Positions 1 to 6,757 of a stretch of 64,000 nucleotides of DNA are shown piece by piece (position 1 is the stretch's first letter; each line of letters opens with the position of its first letter). The position numbers and the translations under genes were made by a program. The DNA comes from an uncultured Porphyromonadaceae bacterium (GTDB lineage Bacteria > Bacteroidota > Bacteroidia > Bacteroidales > Muribaculaceae). The notes beneath the pieces were generated by a model. The model made no database searches and was not told the DNA's origin. It was given only the letters and a program-made list of their open reading frames with translations. The stretch covers positions 1 to 64,000 of the forward strand of contig URMS01000016.1 of assembly GCA_900548975.1 (NCBI GenBank), read 5' to 3'.

Positions 1-32
1 CTCTTACCAAGAGATTTTAGATATTAATTACA

Positions 33-66
33 AAGCCTCAATCTCCACTCTCGGAAACTGAGGCTT
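33..66 (-). terminator. Putative terminator of the recombinase gene
   Basis: An 8-bp perfect inverted repeat (AAGCCTCA at 33-40, TGAGGCTT at 59-66) lies just past the stop codon of the minus-strand recombinase and is followed on that strand by a T-rich stretch. The position fits a factor-independent terminator. No other gene is visible in bases 1-69. Confidence 0.55.
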
Positions 67-69
67 GCA

Positions 70-1269
70 TTAAAGGCTTCTAATGATAATGGCGTTGGCC
101 TTGTCAACCACAGAGGAATCCAGACTGGCCAAATAAATCTGTGTGGTGGTTTCACTGTCATGTCCCATCCCCTCGCTTATTACCGATAAAGGTATTCCCT
201 TTGCTTTCGCCGCAGATGCCCAGCTATGTCGGGCCACATACAGCGTCAATGGAATCTCCACCCCTACCCTTTCAGCTATTATCTTAAGGTTATGATTGAT
301 TTTATAACCCACGTTGCGGTATATACATCTCTCATTTGTACCGGGATTACGTATCACCGGAAGCAAGTAGCAGCTCTTGTTTTCGGGGTATTTATCGAGA
401 ATCAACTGCATCTCACGTGTCCATTCAATGACGAGCTGCTGCCCGGTCTTGCGGCGCCGGTATACGACGGAACCGTTCCTGAGGTCGGTCTTTTTCAGGA
501 ACGCCATGTCGATGAAACTCATTCCCCTGAGATAAAAACTCATCAGGAACATATCGCGCGCAAATTCGAGAGCAGGCGTATGTGTCAGATCCAATGCCTT
601 GATTTTCTTGATTACCGACAAGGGCAAAGCCCGTTTTACCGTCTTATCCACTCCCGTATAGACATGGCGGAATGGATTGCGGTTCTCAATGACGCCCTCC
701 TCGACCGCACGGTTATACACAGCTCGGAGTATACGTGCGTAGAATGATATGGTGTTCGAGGATATTCCCCGGCTACGAAGCCATGCCTCATAGCTCTCCA
801 TCATATCTGCGGTAATGCAGTCGAGCATAATATCCTCTTTGTGCCTGAACTTTCTGAAACTGTTGAGCGTCGAGCGATAGGTTTCCGAAGTCCTGACGTT
901 TCCGTTCTGTTTCAGTCGGGCTATTATACGCTCTATGAAATTAAACAGAGAGTATTCCTGCACATATCGGTTGAACTCGTCGATTACATCGTCGGCCGTA
1001 TACTCCATACCGGCCGCCTCCAGCCGCCGGTCGATCATAGTCAGCCTTCTGACATCGCAACGAATTCGGTCGCGGACAGAAAGAACATACGATTTACGCG
1101 CGCCTTTAGCCACCGCCACCATTGAGCGCCCGGTATCCCATTCCGATGGAAACACCTTGTAGTCGCTAAGCAACTGCCGGACCTTCTTCTCGTGGATTAT
1201 CTGATAGTAGATTGTGCCTTCGCTGCCTGCAATTGTCGAAGGCCTGAACTTTACTTTTATCGAAGCCAT
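70..1269 (-). CDS. Tyrosine recombinase/integrase, Bacteroidetes type
   Basis: Site-specific recombinase of 399 residues that would cut and rejoin DNA through a phosphotyrosine bond. The N-terminal third (residues 1-100) looks like the arm-binding domain of Bacteroidetes integrases and residues 105-200 like the SAM-like core-binding domain. The catalytic domain shows box I arginine (R248 in YLRGMSF), box II (YVARHSW, R347, with tyrosine in place of the usual first histidine, as is common in this group), the GHDSETT histidine and the nucleophile Y379 in QIYLASLD. It sits at the end of a minus-strand cluster of lipoproteins, small membrane proteins and a decayed SUKH gene, which it may help to mobilise or rearrange. 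An inverted repeat just upstream (1283-1315) could be its operator or crossover site. Function as a recombinase is secure; the substrate is unknown. Confidence 0.93.
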   Translation of the reverse strand: MASIKVKFRPSTIAGSEGTIYYQIIHEKKVRQLLSDYKVFPSEWDTGRSMVAVAKGARKSYVLSVRDRIRCDVRRLTMIDRRLEAAGMEYTADDVIDEFNRYVQEYSLFNFIERIIARLKQNGNVRTSETYRSTLNSFRKFRHKEDIMLDCITADMMESYEAWLRSRGISSNTISFYARILRAVYNRAVEEGVIENRNPFRHVYTGVDKTVKRALPLSVIKKIKALDLTHTPALEFARDMFLMSFYLRGMSFIDMAFLKKTDLRNGSVVYRRRKTGQQLVIEWTREMQLILDKYPENKSCYLLPVIRNPGTNERCIYRNVGYKINHNLKIIAERVGVEIPLTLYVARHSWASAAKAKGIPLSVISEGMGHDSETTTQIYLASLDSSVVDKANAIIIRSL

Positions 1270-1282
1270 TTGTTTTTCATTT

Positions 1283-1315
1283 TGTCTGTAAAATATTGTC
1301 GGAAAAATACAGACA
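1283..1315. repeat. Inverted repeat upstream of the recombinase
   Basis: TGTCTGTA at 1283-1290 and TACAGACA at 1308-1315 form perfect 8-bp arms around a 17-bp AT-rich spacer. The repeat ends 13 bp before the recombinase start codon. It may be an autoregulatory operator or a recombination core. This is inference; only the symmetry is seen. Confidence 0.5.
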
Positions 1316-1328
1316 TAAAGAAACGCAA

Positions 1329-1502
1329 TTACTTCGCAACTTCCATATTATTCCATAGATAGAATATACCCGACAGCTCTTTTCCAGGCCTCTTATAATT
1401 CCGTTTCATCAGTTCTTGTATTATAGGAAACGAAATGCGCCTCACGCCCGAAAAGAACCTGATAACTACCGAAATTACAGTTTTACCCATAGGATCCGTC
1501 AT
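1329..1502 (-). CDS. Small hypothetical protein, start overlaps upstream stop
   Basis: A 57-residue reading frame whose ATG overlaps the TGA of the DKNYY lipoprotein gene in an ATGA junction, an arrangement typical of translationally coupled genes. The product is basic (RFFSGVRR, KRNYKRPGK) with no signal peptide and no clear membrane span. I do not recognise a family. It lies between the lipoprotein and the recombinase and could be a small orphan gene of the cassette or a remnant of a longer one. The stop-start overlap is the main support. Confidence 0.35.
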   Translation of the reverse strand: MTDPMGKTVISVVIRFFSGVRRISFPIIQELMKRNYKRPGKELSGIFYLWNNMEVAK

Positions 1503-2668
1503 TTGCCATATTTCTTTTTCAGATATTCTCTTAGTTTCGGAGAATCTTTGCCCTGATACACGCGATTGCGATCGAACACAGTCCAACTGTCACCATCCGG
1601 AAAATCGATTTTTTCAAAACTGGCTGCATCGGCACCGGGAATTATAGAATCGTTCCAAAAAACATGCTTATCATCTTTTCCATAGTTGAAATCGCCTCCC
1701 ATACTTCCTTTATTCCCGGAATAATATGATGAGACCGGCACCGGTCGGAAGGTCTTTGGATTTGCGCCTTTAACCAATTTATTACTCCACCACACGTGTG
1801 ACGCATCTTTATACCAATTGTCGGAAATATGCTCGAACGTTGCGACATCAGCTTCGGGAAGAACATTAAAATGCGAATCGTAAATATGCGTCCCGTCAGA
1901 ATACATCAATCTTCCTAATTGAGTAAGTTTAGTATAATCTTTTATCTGAGTCGGTATTTCCTTTTGGTAGGCTCTATACTTATCTTGTCCCACATAGAAA
2001 TCCACCTCTCTGAAGGTAGCCGGATCTGCACCCTGGACCTCCTTCCCCATAAAAAATACTCTATATCTATCAGCGGCATAGCACCCCGATTGAATCGGCC
2101 GCTCAGCTTCGATGGGATGAAATGTGGCATGATCAATATTTGGAATCACCGTACCGTTTAAGTAATATCCATTGTATCTGTCTTTCCCCCAACTTGTCTT
2201 TTGCCCGGATTTATTTTTTAAAATTTCGAATGATGATTTATCTCTGACATTTAGGACTTTGCCATTGTTATAAAAATCCCTTTTGTCCTCTGTTAACCCA
2301 TAAGAATGAATCTTGAAAGAAGCAGGATCTACTCCCTTCATCAATTTACCCTCATTATATACGTTAAATTTATCAGCAGCATAACCTTTTTCAAGTACCC
2401 GAAATGAATGTCCGTCCGCGCCTGTTATTATATCTCCCCGATAGAAAGCGTGTGTCTTGTCCCGGCCATAATCATCATCCAGCACTTCAAAGGTCTCCGG
2501 ATCGGCATCGACCGTCCATGAATTATGTCCGCTACCCTCGTTCCATGTATGCCATGTCACTTCCTTACCGTCATTTTTATATCCGACTGTACACGACGCG
2601 AGTATCAGTAATCCCAGACCGACGACTGATTTTAGAAAGTATGTCTTATAAAACTGTATCTGTTTCAT
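1499..2668 (-). CDS. DKNYY-repeat lipoprotein
   Basis: Predicted lipoprotein of 389 residues. The N-terminus has a hydrophobic signal ending in a lipobox (LLILASC, cysteine 26). The rest is a tandem array of about ten units of the type 'GxDPxTFxxL...YGxDKxxVYYxGxxI' (for example ADPETFEVLDDDYGRDK and GADAASFEKIDF), the hallmark of the DKNYY family, a surface repeat protein of unknown role found in Bacteroidetes and Fusobacteria. It starts 6 bp after the decayed SUKH-like gene, so the two probably shared a transcript, and its stop overlaps the start of a 57-residue frame. DKNYY proteins appear in toxin-immunity neighbourhoods, so an immunity or surface-protective role is possible but not shown. 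AT-rich relative to the window's core. Confidence 0.85.
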   Translation of the reverse strand: MKQIQFYKTYFLKSVVGLGLLILASCTVGYKNDGKEVTWHTWNEGSGHNSWTVDADPETFEVLDDDYGRDKTHAFYRGDIITGADGHSFRVLEKGYAADKFNVYNEGKLMKGVDPASFKIHSYGLTEDKRDFYNNGKVLNVRDKSSFEILKNKSGQKTSWGKDRYNGYYLNGTVIPNIDHATFHPIEAERPIQSGCYAADRYRVFFMGKEVQGADPATFREVDFYVGQDKYRAYQKEIPTQIKDYTKLTQLGRLMYSDGTHIYDSHFNVLPEADVATFEHISDNWYKDASHVWWSNKLVKGANPKTFRPVPVSSYYSGNKGSMGGDFNYGKDDKHVFWNDSIIPGADAASFEKIDFPDGDSWTVFDRNRVYQGKDSPKLREYLKKKYGK

Positions 2669-2674
2669 ATAAGT

Positions 2675-2929
2675 CTATCCATTATATATATTCAGTCCAT
2701 TTGTGTAATTCAAAAGAAAGTCACGATATTGGGTAGGGATTTTTGCCCCATAGATTTCTCCATTGCCTCAACATCACTTTCGGATAAGGTTTCATACATA
2801 GAATTTAGCTACGCCTCCGAACCAATATGTGGTGCATACCCGATTAATATAGCCTCGGTCTGTGGTATATATTTCGTGCCTAAATGCCTGTATTTTTCCC
2901 AATATAGCTAACAATAACTCTCTTTTCAT
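2675..2929 (-). pseudogene. Decayed SUKH (SMI1/KNR4-like) immunity gene
   Basis: No single frame covers this stretch, but joined minus-strand frames read as one protein: start MKRELLLA, then a frame shift, then YWEKYRHLGTKYIPQTEAIL, an in-frame TAG after HIGSEA, then MYETLSESDVEAMEKSMG, a second shift at the LP codons, and QYRDFLLNYTNGLNIYNG before TAG. The final part, an LP followed by YRDFLLNYTNG, is the typical core signature of SUKH proteins, which neutralise toxins in polymorphic toxin systems. The start lies 2 bp after one neighbour's stop and the end 6 bp before the next start, so it occupies a full gene slot. Lesions: two frameshifts and one stop. Family assignment is from the motif only. 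Confidence 0.55.
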
Positions 2930-2931
2930 TC

Positions 2932-3171
2932 CTACGAATATTTTTTATATGTCGAATCGCAGACCCAAACCATGACCGTAATAAATATTCCAGTGAATAT
3001 TTCAGCTATCAATTCCATATCCTTATTATGATAACGAATGATGGGTAGGAACATTTGGTTATGATACAGTATATCGTTATCGCTTACAGGCGAAGTCTTT
3101 CGCTTGCCTCCTTTCGTCGCTTTATTGATTTTGTAAAATATAATCTGATATCGCTTATCGGTCAATATCAT
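2932..3171 (-). CDS. Small single-span membrane protein
   Basis: A 79-residue frame starting 7 bp after the stop of the upstream lipoprotein and ending 2 bp before the decayed SUKH gene. The first half is basic (KINKATKGGKRK); residues 51-71 form one hydrophobic span (MELIAEIFTGIFITVMVWV), followed by a short charged tail (CDSTYKKYS). A longer frame extends upstream but would overlap the lipoprotein gene, so the start at 3171 is preferred. No family recognised. The tight packing supports it being a real gene of the cassette. Confidence 0.45.
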   Translation of the reverse strand: MILTDKRYQIIFYKINKATKGGKRKTSPVSDNDILYHNQMFLPIIRYHNKDMELIAEIFTGIFITVMVWVCDSTYKKYS

Positions 3172-3178
3172 ACACTTG

Positions 3179-3754
3179 TCAATTTGAAGGGTTGAACAGC
3201 AACCGGTTATTATTGGCGAAATCATCATACAGACTATCCACATGATGCAGTTGTGGATTGGTAATATTGCGCTTGTAGAGAGCTTCGTGCCATTCATCTT
3301 TTGTTTCATACCACTCAATAGAATCTGTCGGCACATCAATTATGACAAAGCGAGGAGACATCAAAGCGTTGTGGCGCTCACCGCCTATAATATCATCAAA
3401 GGCTTCTGAATAACTCAAATATATTGTCGAATCAGCGATTCCCGCATATTCTACGGAAAGCCGCTCTGTATCCAATCCCGGTCCGCCAAATTCATTGAGA
3501 TTATTTCGCTTGATACAGAACCAGACTCTGATATTATCATGTTTAAGTGTAGAGAGCAATTCATAGGGAGCAATCAACGGAACACGGCGATAATCCCAGC
3601 CACCTGAATCAGAATAAAAATCCGTCTGAAACGGAGCATAAATTGCTTCTGCAACCCAGTTTTTTAAGGATTCATATTTAGATTTGACTCTTGTGCATCC
3701 ACATATCAAGAGCAAAATCATTAAAAAGCCAACTATTTTGAGGCATTTATTCAT
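3179..3754 (-). CDS. Hypothetical lipoprotein
   Basis: 191 residues with a lipoprotein signal (ILLLICGC, lipobox cysteine at residue 20) followed by a soluble domain with no motif I recognise. The mature part is acidic and aromatic-rich (for example YYxSDSGGWDYRRVPL-like text near residues 47-60 and a WYETKDEWHEALY segment near 150-162). A TAACTTTG box 26 bp upstream of the ATG fits a Bacteroidales -7 element, suggesting that this gene heads a transcript running through the small membrane gene, the SUKH remnant and the DKNYY lipoprotein. A role as a surface immunity protein is possible from context only. Confidence 0.75.
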   Translation of the reverse strand: MNKCLKIVGFLMILLLICGCTRVKSKYESLKNWVAEAIYAPFQTDFYSDSGGWDYRRVPLIAPYELLSTLKHDNIRVWFCIKRNNLNEFGGPGLDTERLSVEYAGIADSTIYLSYSEAFDDIIGGERHNALMSPRFVIIDVPTDSIEWYETKDEWHEALYKRNITNPQLHHVDSLYDDFANNNRLLFNPSN

Positions 3755-3779
3755 ACGCCTAATACTTTTGTCCGTGCCA

Positions 3780-3787
3780 CAAAGTTA
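3780..3787 (-). promoter_or_regulatory. Bacteroidales -7 box (TAACTTTG)
   Basis: TAACTTTG on the minus strand matches the TAnnTTTG consensus of the primary sigma factor in Bacteroidetes and lies 26 bp before the lipoprotein start at 3754. I see no convincing -33 TTTG at the right distance. Confidence 0.5.
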
Positions 3788-4071
3788 ATACAATTCTCGC
3801 TAAAACCATTACATTGCAAAGTGTAAAATGCTTGAACTGAACGCAAAAACTAAAATCTTATCCTTTTGGGTGTGTTTCTGAGGTTTCAGCCCAATTCCCT
3901 TTATTTGTCATACTGGAATTGTAAGTGTAGATTCGTCAATTTCAACTACTTTGTCATCATACGAGGCATAAATTAGATGAATCTCCGATATAAGGAAGTC
4001 TGCAACTGTCATAATATGCTTAATCTCCGATATGAACCATGTAAAGGTATAAACATTTTAATCTCAATATA
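3788..4071 (-). other. Intergenic region with gene remnants and a short direct repeat
   Basis: This AT-rich stretch holds no full gene. On the minus strand a 34-residue frame at 4012-3908 (ending DESTLTIPV) overlaps in an ATGA junction with a 17-residue frame (GNWAETSETHPKG); both read like pieces of a larger lost protein. The 11-bp sequence ATCTCCGATAT occurs twice on the plus strand, at 3981-3991 and 4023-4033. This looks like a scar of deletion or recombination between the two halves of the cassette. Confidence 0.4.
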
Positions 4072-4371
4072 TTATTCAAAACCTACGGTTAATGCTTTAA
4101 CTGTGTAATTCCAGCTTCCAATGTATATTGACCACATTAGTCCAATACCAATTAGAAAGCATAAAAGCAATGCGATTCCGACATCGTTATGCCTATTTAT
4201 AAAAGCATAAACCACATTTGCCAATGTGCAAAATATCAGCAACAGATTCGCTGCCAAAAAACATCTGTTTACGTCTGCCTCACCTCCAACAAAGAGCAAC
4301 GCAAATGAGGCCACAAATACAATCGCAAATAATATGACAATTACCCATTTCATTTTGTATAACAGTCTCAT
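4072..4371 (-). CDS. Small integral membrane protein, three spans
   Basis: 99 residues, mostly hydrophobic, with three predicted membrane spans near residues 9-28, 36-57 and 66-86, separated by short loops containing charged residues (GGEADVNR, INRHND). Its ATG overlaps the stop codon of the upstream secreted protein gene (ATGA), so the two are probably translationally coupled and may act together. No family is recognised; small multi-span proteins of this kind are common as immunity proteins and as helper proteins of secreted partners. Confidence 0.65.
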   Translation of the reverse strand: MRLLYKMKWVIVILFAIVFVASFALLFVGGEADVNRCFLAANLLLIFCTLANVVYAFINRHNDVGIALLLCFLIGIGLMWSIYIGSWNYTVKALTVGFE

Positions 4372-5447
4372 CGCTTGCCTCCTTTCCGATTCCTGATTGC
4401 CGTTCCCGGAGCTTGTCTGACAGCTTCATTCGGCATCATATTTTCATGTATATATCTGAATATGCAATTGTTATTCTGTTCTAATAACTTATCTATTGTC
4501 AATTTGTCGTGAGGGAGTGTAAAGTTTAAGTAAACCGACTTCCCTGAGCTTTTGATATCATAACTCTCTTTCTCATCATCGTTAACGGTAATGACGACAG
4601 TTACATAGGGAACCGATGCCTGTTCCCGCCATTTTACAAGAGCCTTGCAAAAATCAATGAATATGGAATCCGTTGCGTTATTCATATATATCGGTGTCGA
4701 ATCTCCGCTTAAAGAGTCTTCTATATAATCCGCAGGGCAGGTCATGAAGGCATTAAACTGAAAATCATCTGTCAGGGGACTGCTTGCGCTGTATTCGACA
4801 GTAGGTCGATTATTGTCTGTGTTGCCAAATTCTTTATTAAAATAAAAGGGAGGCAACGCCGGTGCATTTTGAAATGACAACCGAAGTTTGTCGATTGAGC
4901 ACCACCAGTCATCAATAAAATTCTGCAACTCTCCTGTTTGTATTGCATCTTTTAACGCCTCCACAATATTGACAAGCACACCGCAATTAGAGGATTCATC
5001 TGAAGGCGACCATGTTTTTCCAATGCTGTCATTTGATGCGATAAAATAATACATCGCACCATCCAGTCCGGCAGAAAAAGTTGGCATTGCCTTTTCAACG
5101 GCAACATCGATAAGCTCGGCAAGGCTTTTGCCAAATACAGAATCAATGGCTACTTTTGCCACTGGAATCTCTTTGACATTAATACTATCAGGATAGACAA
5201 TTCCATGCGGCCGTTTTTCAATCAGTGTCAGACTATCACATTTCGTTGACAAACTGACCCCATATCTATTTGAGAAAGATGGCTCAATAACTATTCCACC
5301 CTTGCGTTCCTTCGTGAGCAAAGAATAGCTATATTGCTCTAAAAACTCTCTGCTATCGTTTACCGGGTCAAGATGGCTTTGCGCCCACAGGTTAGTGGAG
5401 AGAGCAAATCCAACACACAAAATCAATATCTTATAGAGTGCTGCCAT
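4368..5447 (-). CDS. Hypothetical secreted protein
   Basis: Protein of 359 residues from the ATG at 5447. It begins with a signal peptide (MAALYKILILCVGFALSTNL, likely cleaved near WAQS) and has no lipobox, so it is probably periplasmic or exported. The soluble part carries no motif I recognise. A region near residues 270-310 (ALVKWREQASVPYVTVVITV) has the alternating pattern of a beta sheet. The frame extends 7 codons upstream to 5468, but a -7 promoter box (5451-5458) lies in that extension, so the shorter start is chosen. It overlaps the next gene by 4 bp. Function unknown. Confidence 0.7.
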   Translation of the reverse strand: MAALYKILILCVGFALSTNLWAQSHLDPVNDSREFLEQYSYSLLTKERKGGIVIEPSFSNRYGVSLSTKCDSLTLIEKRPHGIVYPDSINVKEIPVAKVAIDSVFGKSLAELIDVAVEKAMPTFSAGLDGAMYYFIASNDSIGKTWSPSDESSNCGVLVNIVEALKDAIQTGELQNFIDDWWCSIDKLRLSFQNAPALPPFYFNKEFGNTDNNRPTVEYSASSPLTDDFQFNAFMTCPADYIEDSLSGDSTPIYMNNATDSIFIDFCKALVKWREQASVPYVTVVITVNDDEKESYDIKSSGKSVYLNFTLPHDKLTIDKLLEQNNNCIFRYIHENMMPNEAVRQAPGTAIRNRKGGKR

Positions 5448-5450
5448 ACG

Positions 5451-5458
5451 CAAAGTTA
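5451..5458 (-). promoter_or_regulatory. -7 box immediately upstream of a start codon
   Basis: TAACTTTG on the minus strand ends only 3 bp before the ATG at 5447. With the usual 4-8 bp from box to transcription start, the mRNA would begin at or next to the ATG, giving a leaderless or nearly leaderless message. No clear -33 element was found. Confidence 0.45.
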
Positions 5459-5618
5459 CAAATAACAATCGACATTCGATGTGACAATCAAGATATTATT
5501 ACGGGACAGTTCCCTTAATGTCAGGAATTTCAGTAACTTTACAATCTGATTCTAAATTTTCCAATATTTTTTCACATGCAGGGTTCGGTTTTTGAGATGT
5601 TGTGGTTTTAATAAGTGT

Positions 5619-6101
5619 ATGACGACAAATAGCGACATAGAAAAGCTTTTCCGAAGCAACTATACGGCCATGTTGACGCTGGCGATACGCCTGTTGCATG
5701 ACACGGATACAGCGAGAGACATTGTGCACGATGTCTTCGAGTCGGTGCTGTCGGAAAATCTGTCAACCGTCACTCCCGCATATCTGCTTACGGGCGTACG
5801 CTTTGCCTCACTGAAGCATCTCCGCAGCCTTTCACTGCGCGAGAGGTTCAACAATCTCTACGCTCTCGATCTTGACGAGATTGAAGACGACGAATGGCCC
5901 GATCCGGCGGATGTGGAGCGGTTGAACACGCTGATAGATCAATCATTGAGCATGCAAGACAGACGAGTGGTGAAAATGCGTTTCAACGAGCGTATGTCTT
6001 ACGATGAGATCGCCGGGCAATTAGGCATCAGCGAGAGGGCTGTCTATAAGCACTTGCGTCATGCAATGGATGTCTTACGTCAAAATTTCAACCACAAATG
6101 A
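5619..6101 (+). CDS. ECF-family RNA polymerase sigma factor
   Basis: 160-residue alternative sigma factor of the extracytoplasmic function group. Region 2 spans about residues 10-75 (LFRSNYTAMLTLAIRLLHD, then the TARDIVHDVF -10 recognition helix). Region 4 spans about residues 105-155, with the helix-turn-helix YDEIAGQLGISERAVYKHL. The in-frame extension to a TTG at 5592 is ignored because ATG at 5619 gives the usual length. Its last codons overlap the anti-sigma gene (ATGA), and that gene overlaps an outer-membrane barrel gene in the same way. This predicts signalling from an occupied outer-membrane protein through the anti-sigma factor to this regulator. Confidence 0.92.
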   Translation: MTTNSDIEKLFRSNYTAMLTLAIRLLHDTDTARDIVHDVFESVLSENLSTVTPAYLLTGVRFASLKHLRSLSLRERFNNLYALDLDEIEDDEWPDPADVERLNTLIDQSLSMQDRRVVKMRFNERMSYDEIAGQLGISERAVYKHLRHAMDVLRQNFNHK

Positions 6102-6757
6102 AAGACAATATCGACCAACTCCTCGATGCCCTGGAGCACCCCGAGAAATATAGCGATGCCGAGGTTGAGCAGTTGTTTACCGACCCTGAGGCACGTGAAA
6201 TATATGATACGCTGCACAAAACGGCTGATGTTTCCGCACATGTCCCTGAGATAAACCTCGACGAAGAATGGCGATGCTTTGAAGCAAAGCAACCCAAGCG
6301 CAGACCCATTATCCTCCGTCGGCTATCTTTTATAGCATCGCGCAACGCCGCTGCGGTTGTAATCGCATTTGTCTGCACCCTCGCTGTGATGGCCGCAACT
6401 ATCGGTGTGACCCATTATTTCAATGCTGATAAAGAAATGTCGCAGACTGAGCAAGCCGAGCCACAGGAACAAACTGCCATAACCAGCACCAATGTTGCTT
6501 CTACTGATACCATTCCGGCTGAAACAACTCCGTTGCCTGAAACCATTGTATTCAAAGGAGAAAACCTTGAAATAATCCTTGCAGACATGGCCGGATATTA
6601 CGGTGCGACGGTCAAGTTCAATCAAGATGCAGCCAAGTCTCTACAGCTATATTTTGAATGGGACCGGTCTCTACCACTCAATGAGGTTGTAGAACAGCTA
6701 AACACCTTCGAACAAATCGACATTACACTCACCGACAAAGTATTGACCGTAAAATGA
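6098..6757 (+). CDS. Short transmembrane anti-sigma factor (FecR-like, DUF4974-type C-terminus)
   Basis: 219 residues. The cytoplasmic N-terminus (1-80) should bind the sigma factor encoded just upstream. One membrane span lies near residues 87-110 (AAAVVIAFVCTLAVMAATIG). The periplasmic end (about 148-219) resembles the small domain that ends Bacteroidetes FecR proteins (LEIILADMAGYYGATVKF ... PLNEVVEQLN). The central FecR beta domain of about 100 residues found in the paralogue at 44240-45184 is absent, so this is a cut-down version. It overlaps both neighbours by 4 bp. The function as an anti-sigma factor is inferred from domain order and context. Confidence 0.82.
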   Translation: MKDNIDQLLDALEHPEKYSDAEVEQLFTDPEAREIYDTLHKTADVSAHVPEINLDEEWRCFEAKQPKRRPIILRRLSFIASRNAAAVVIAFVCTLAVMAATIGVTHYFNADKEMSQTEQAEPQEQTAITSTNVASTDTIPAETTPLPETIVFKGENLEIILADMAGYYGATVKFNQDAAKSLQLYFEWDRSLPLNEVVEQLNTFEQIDITLTDKVLTVK

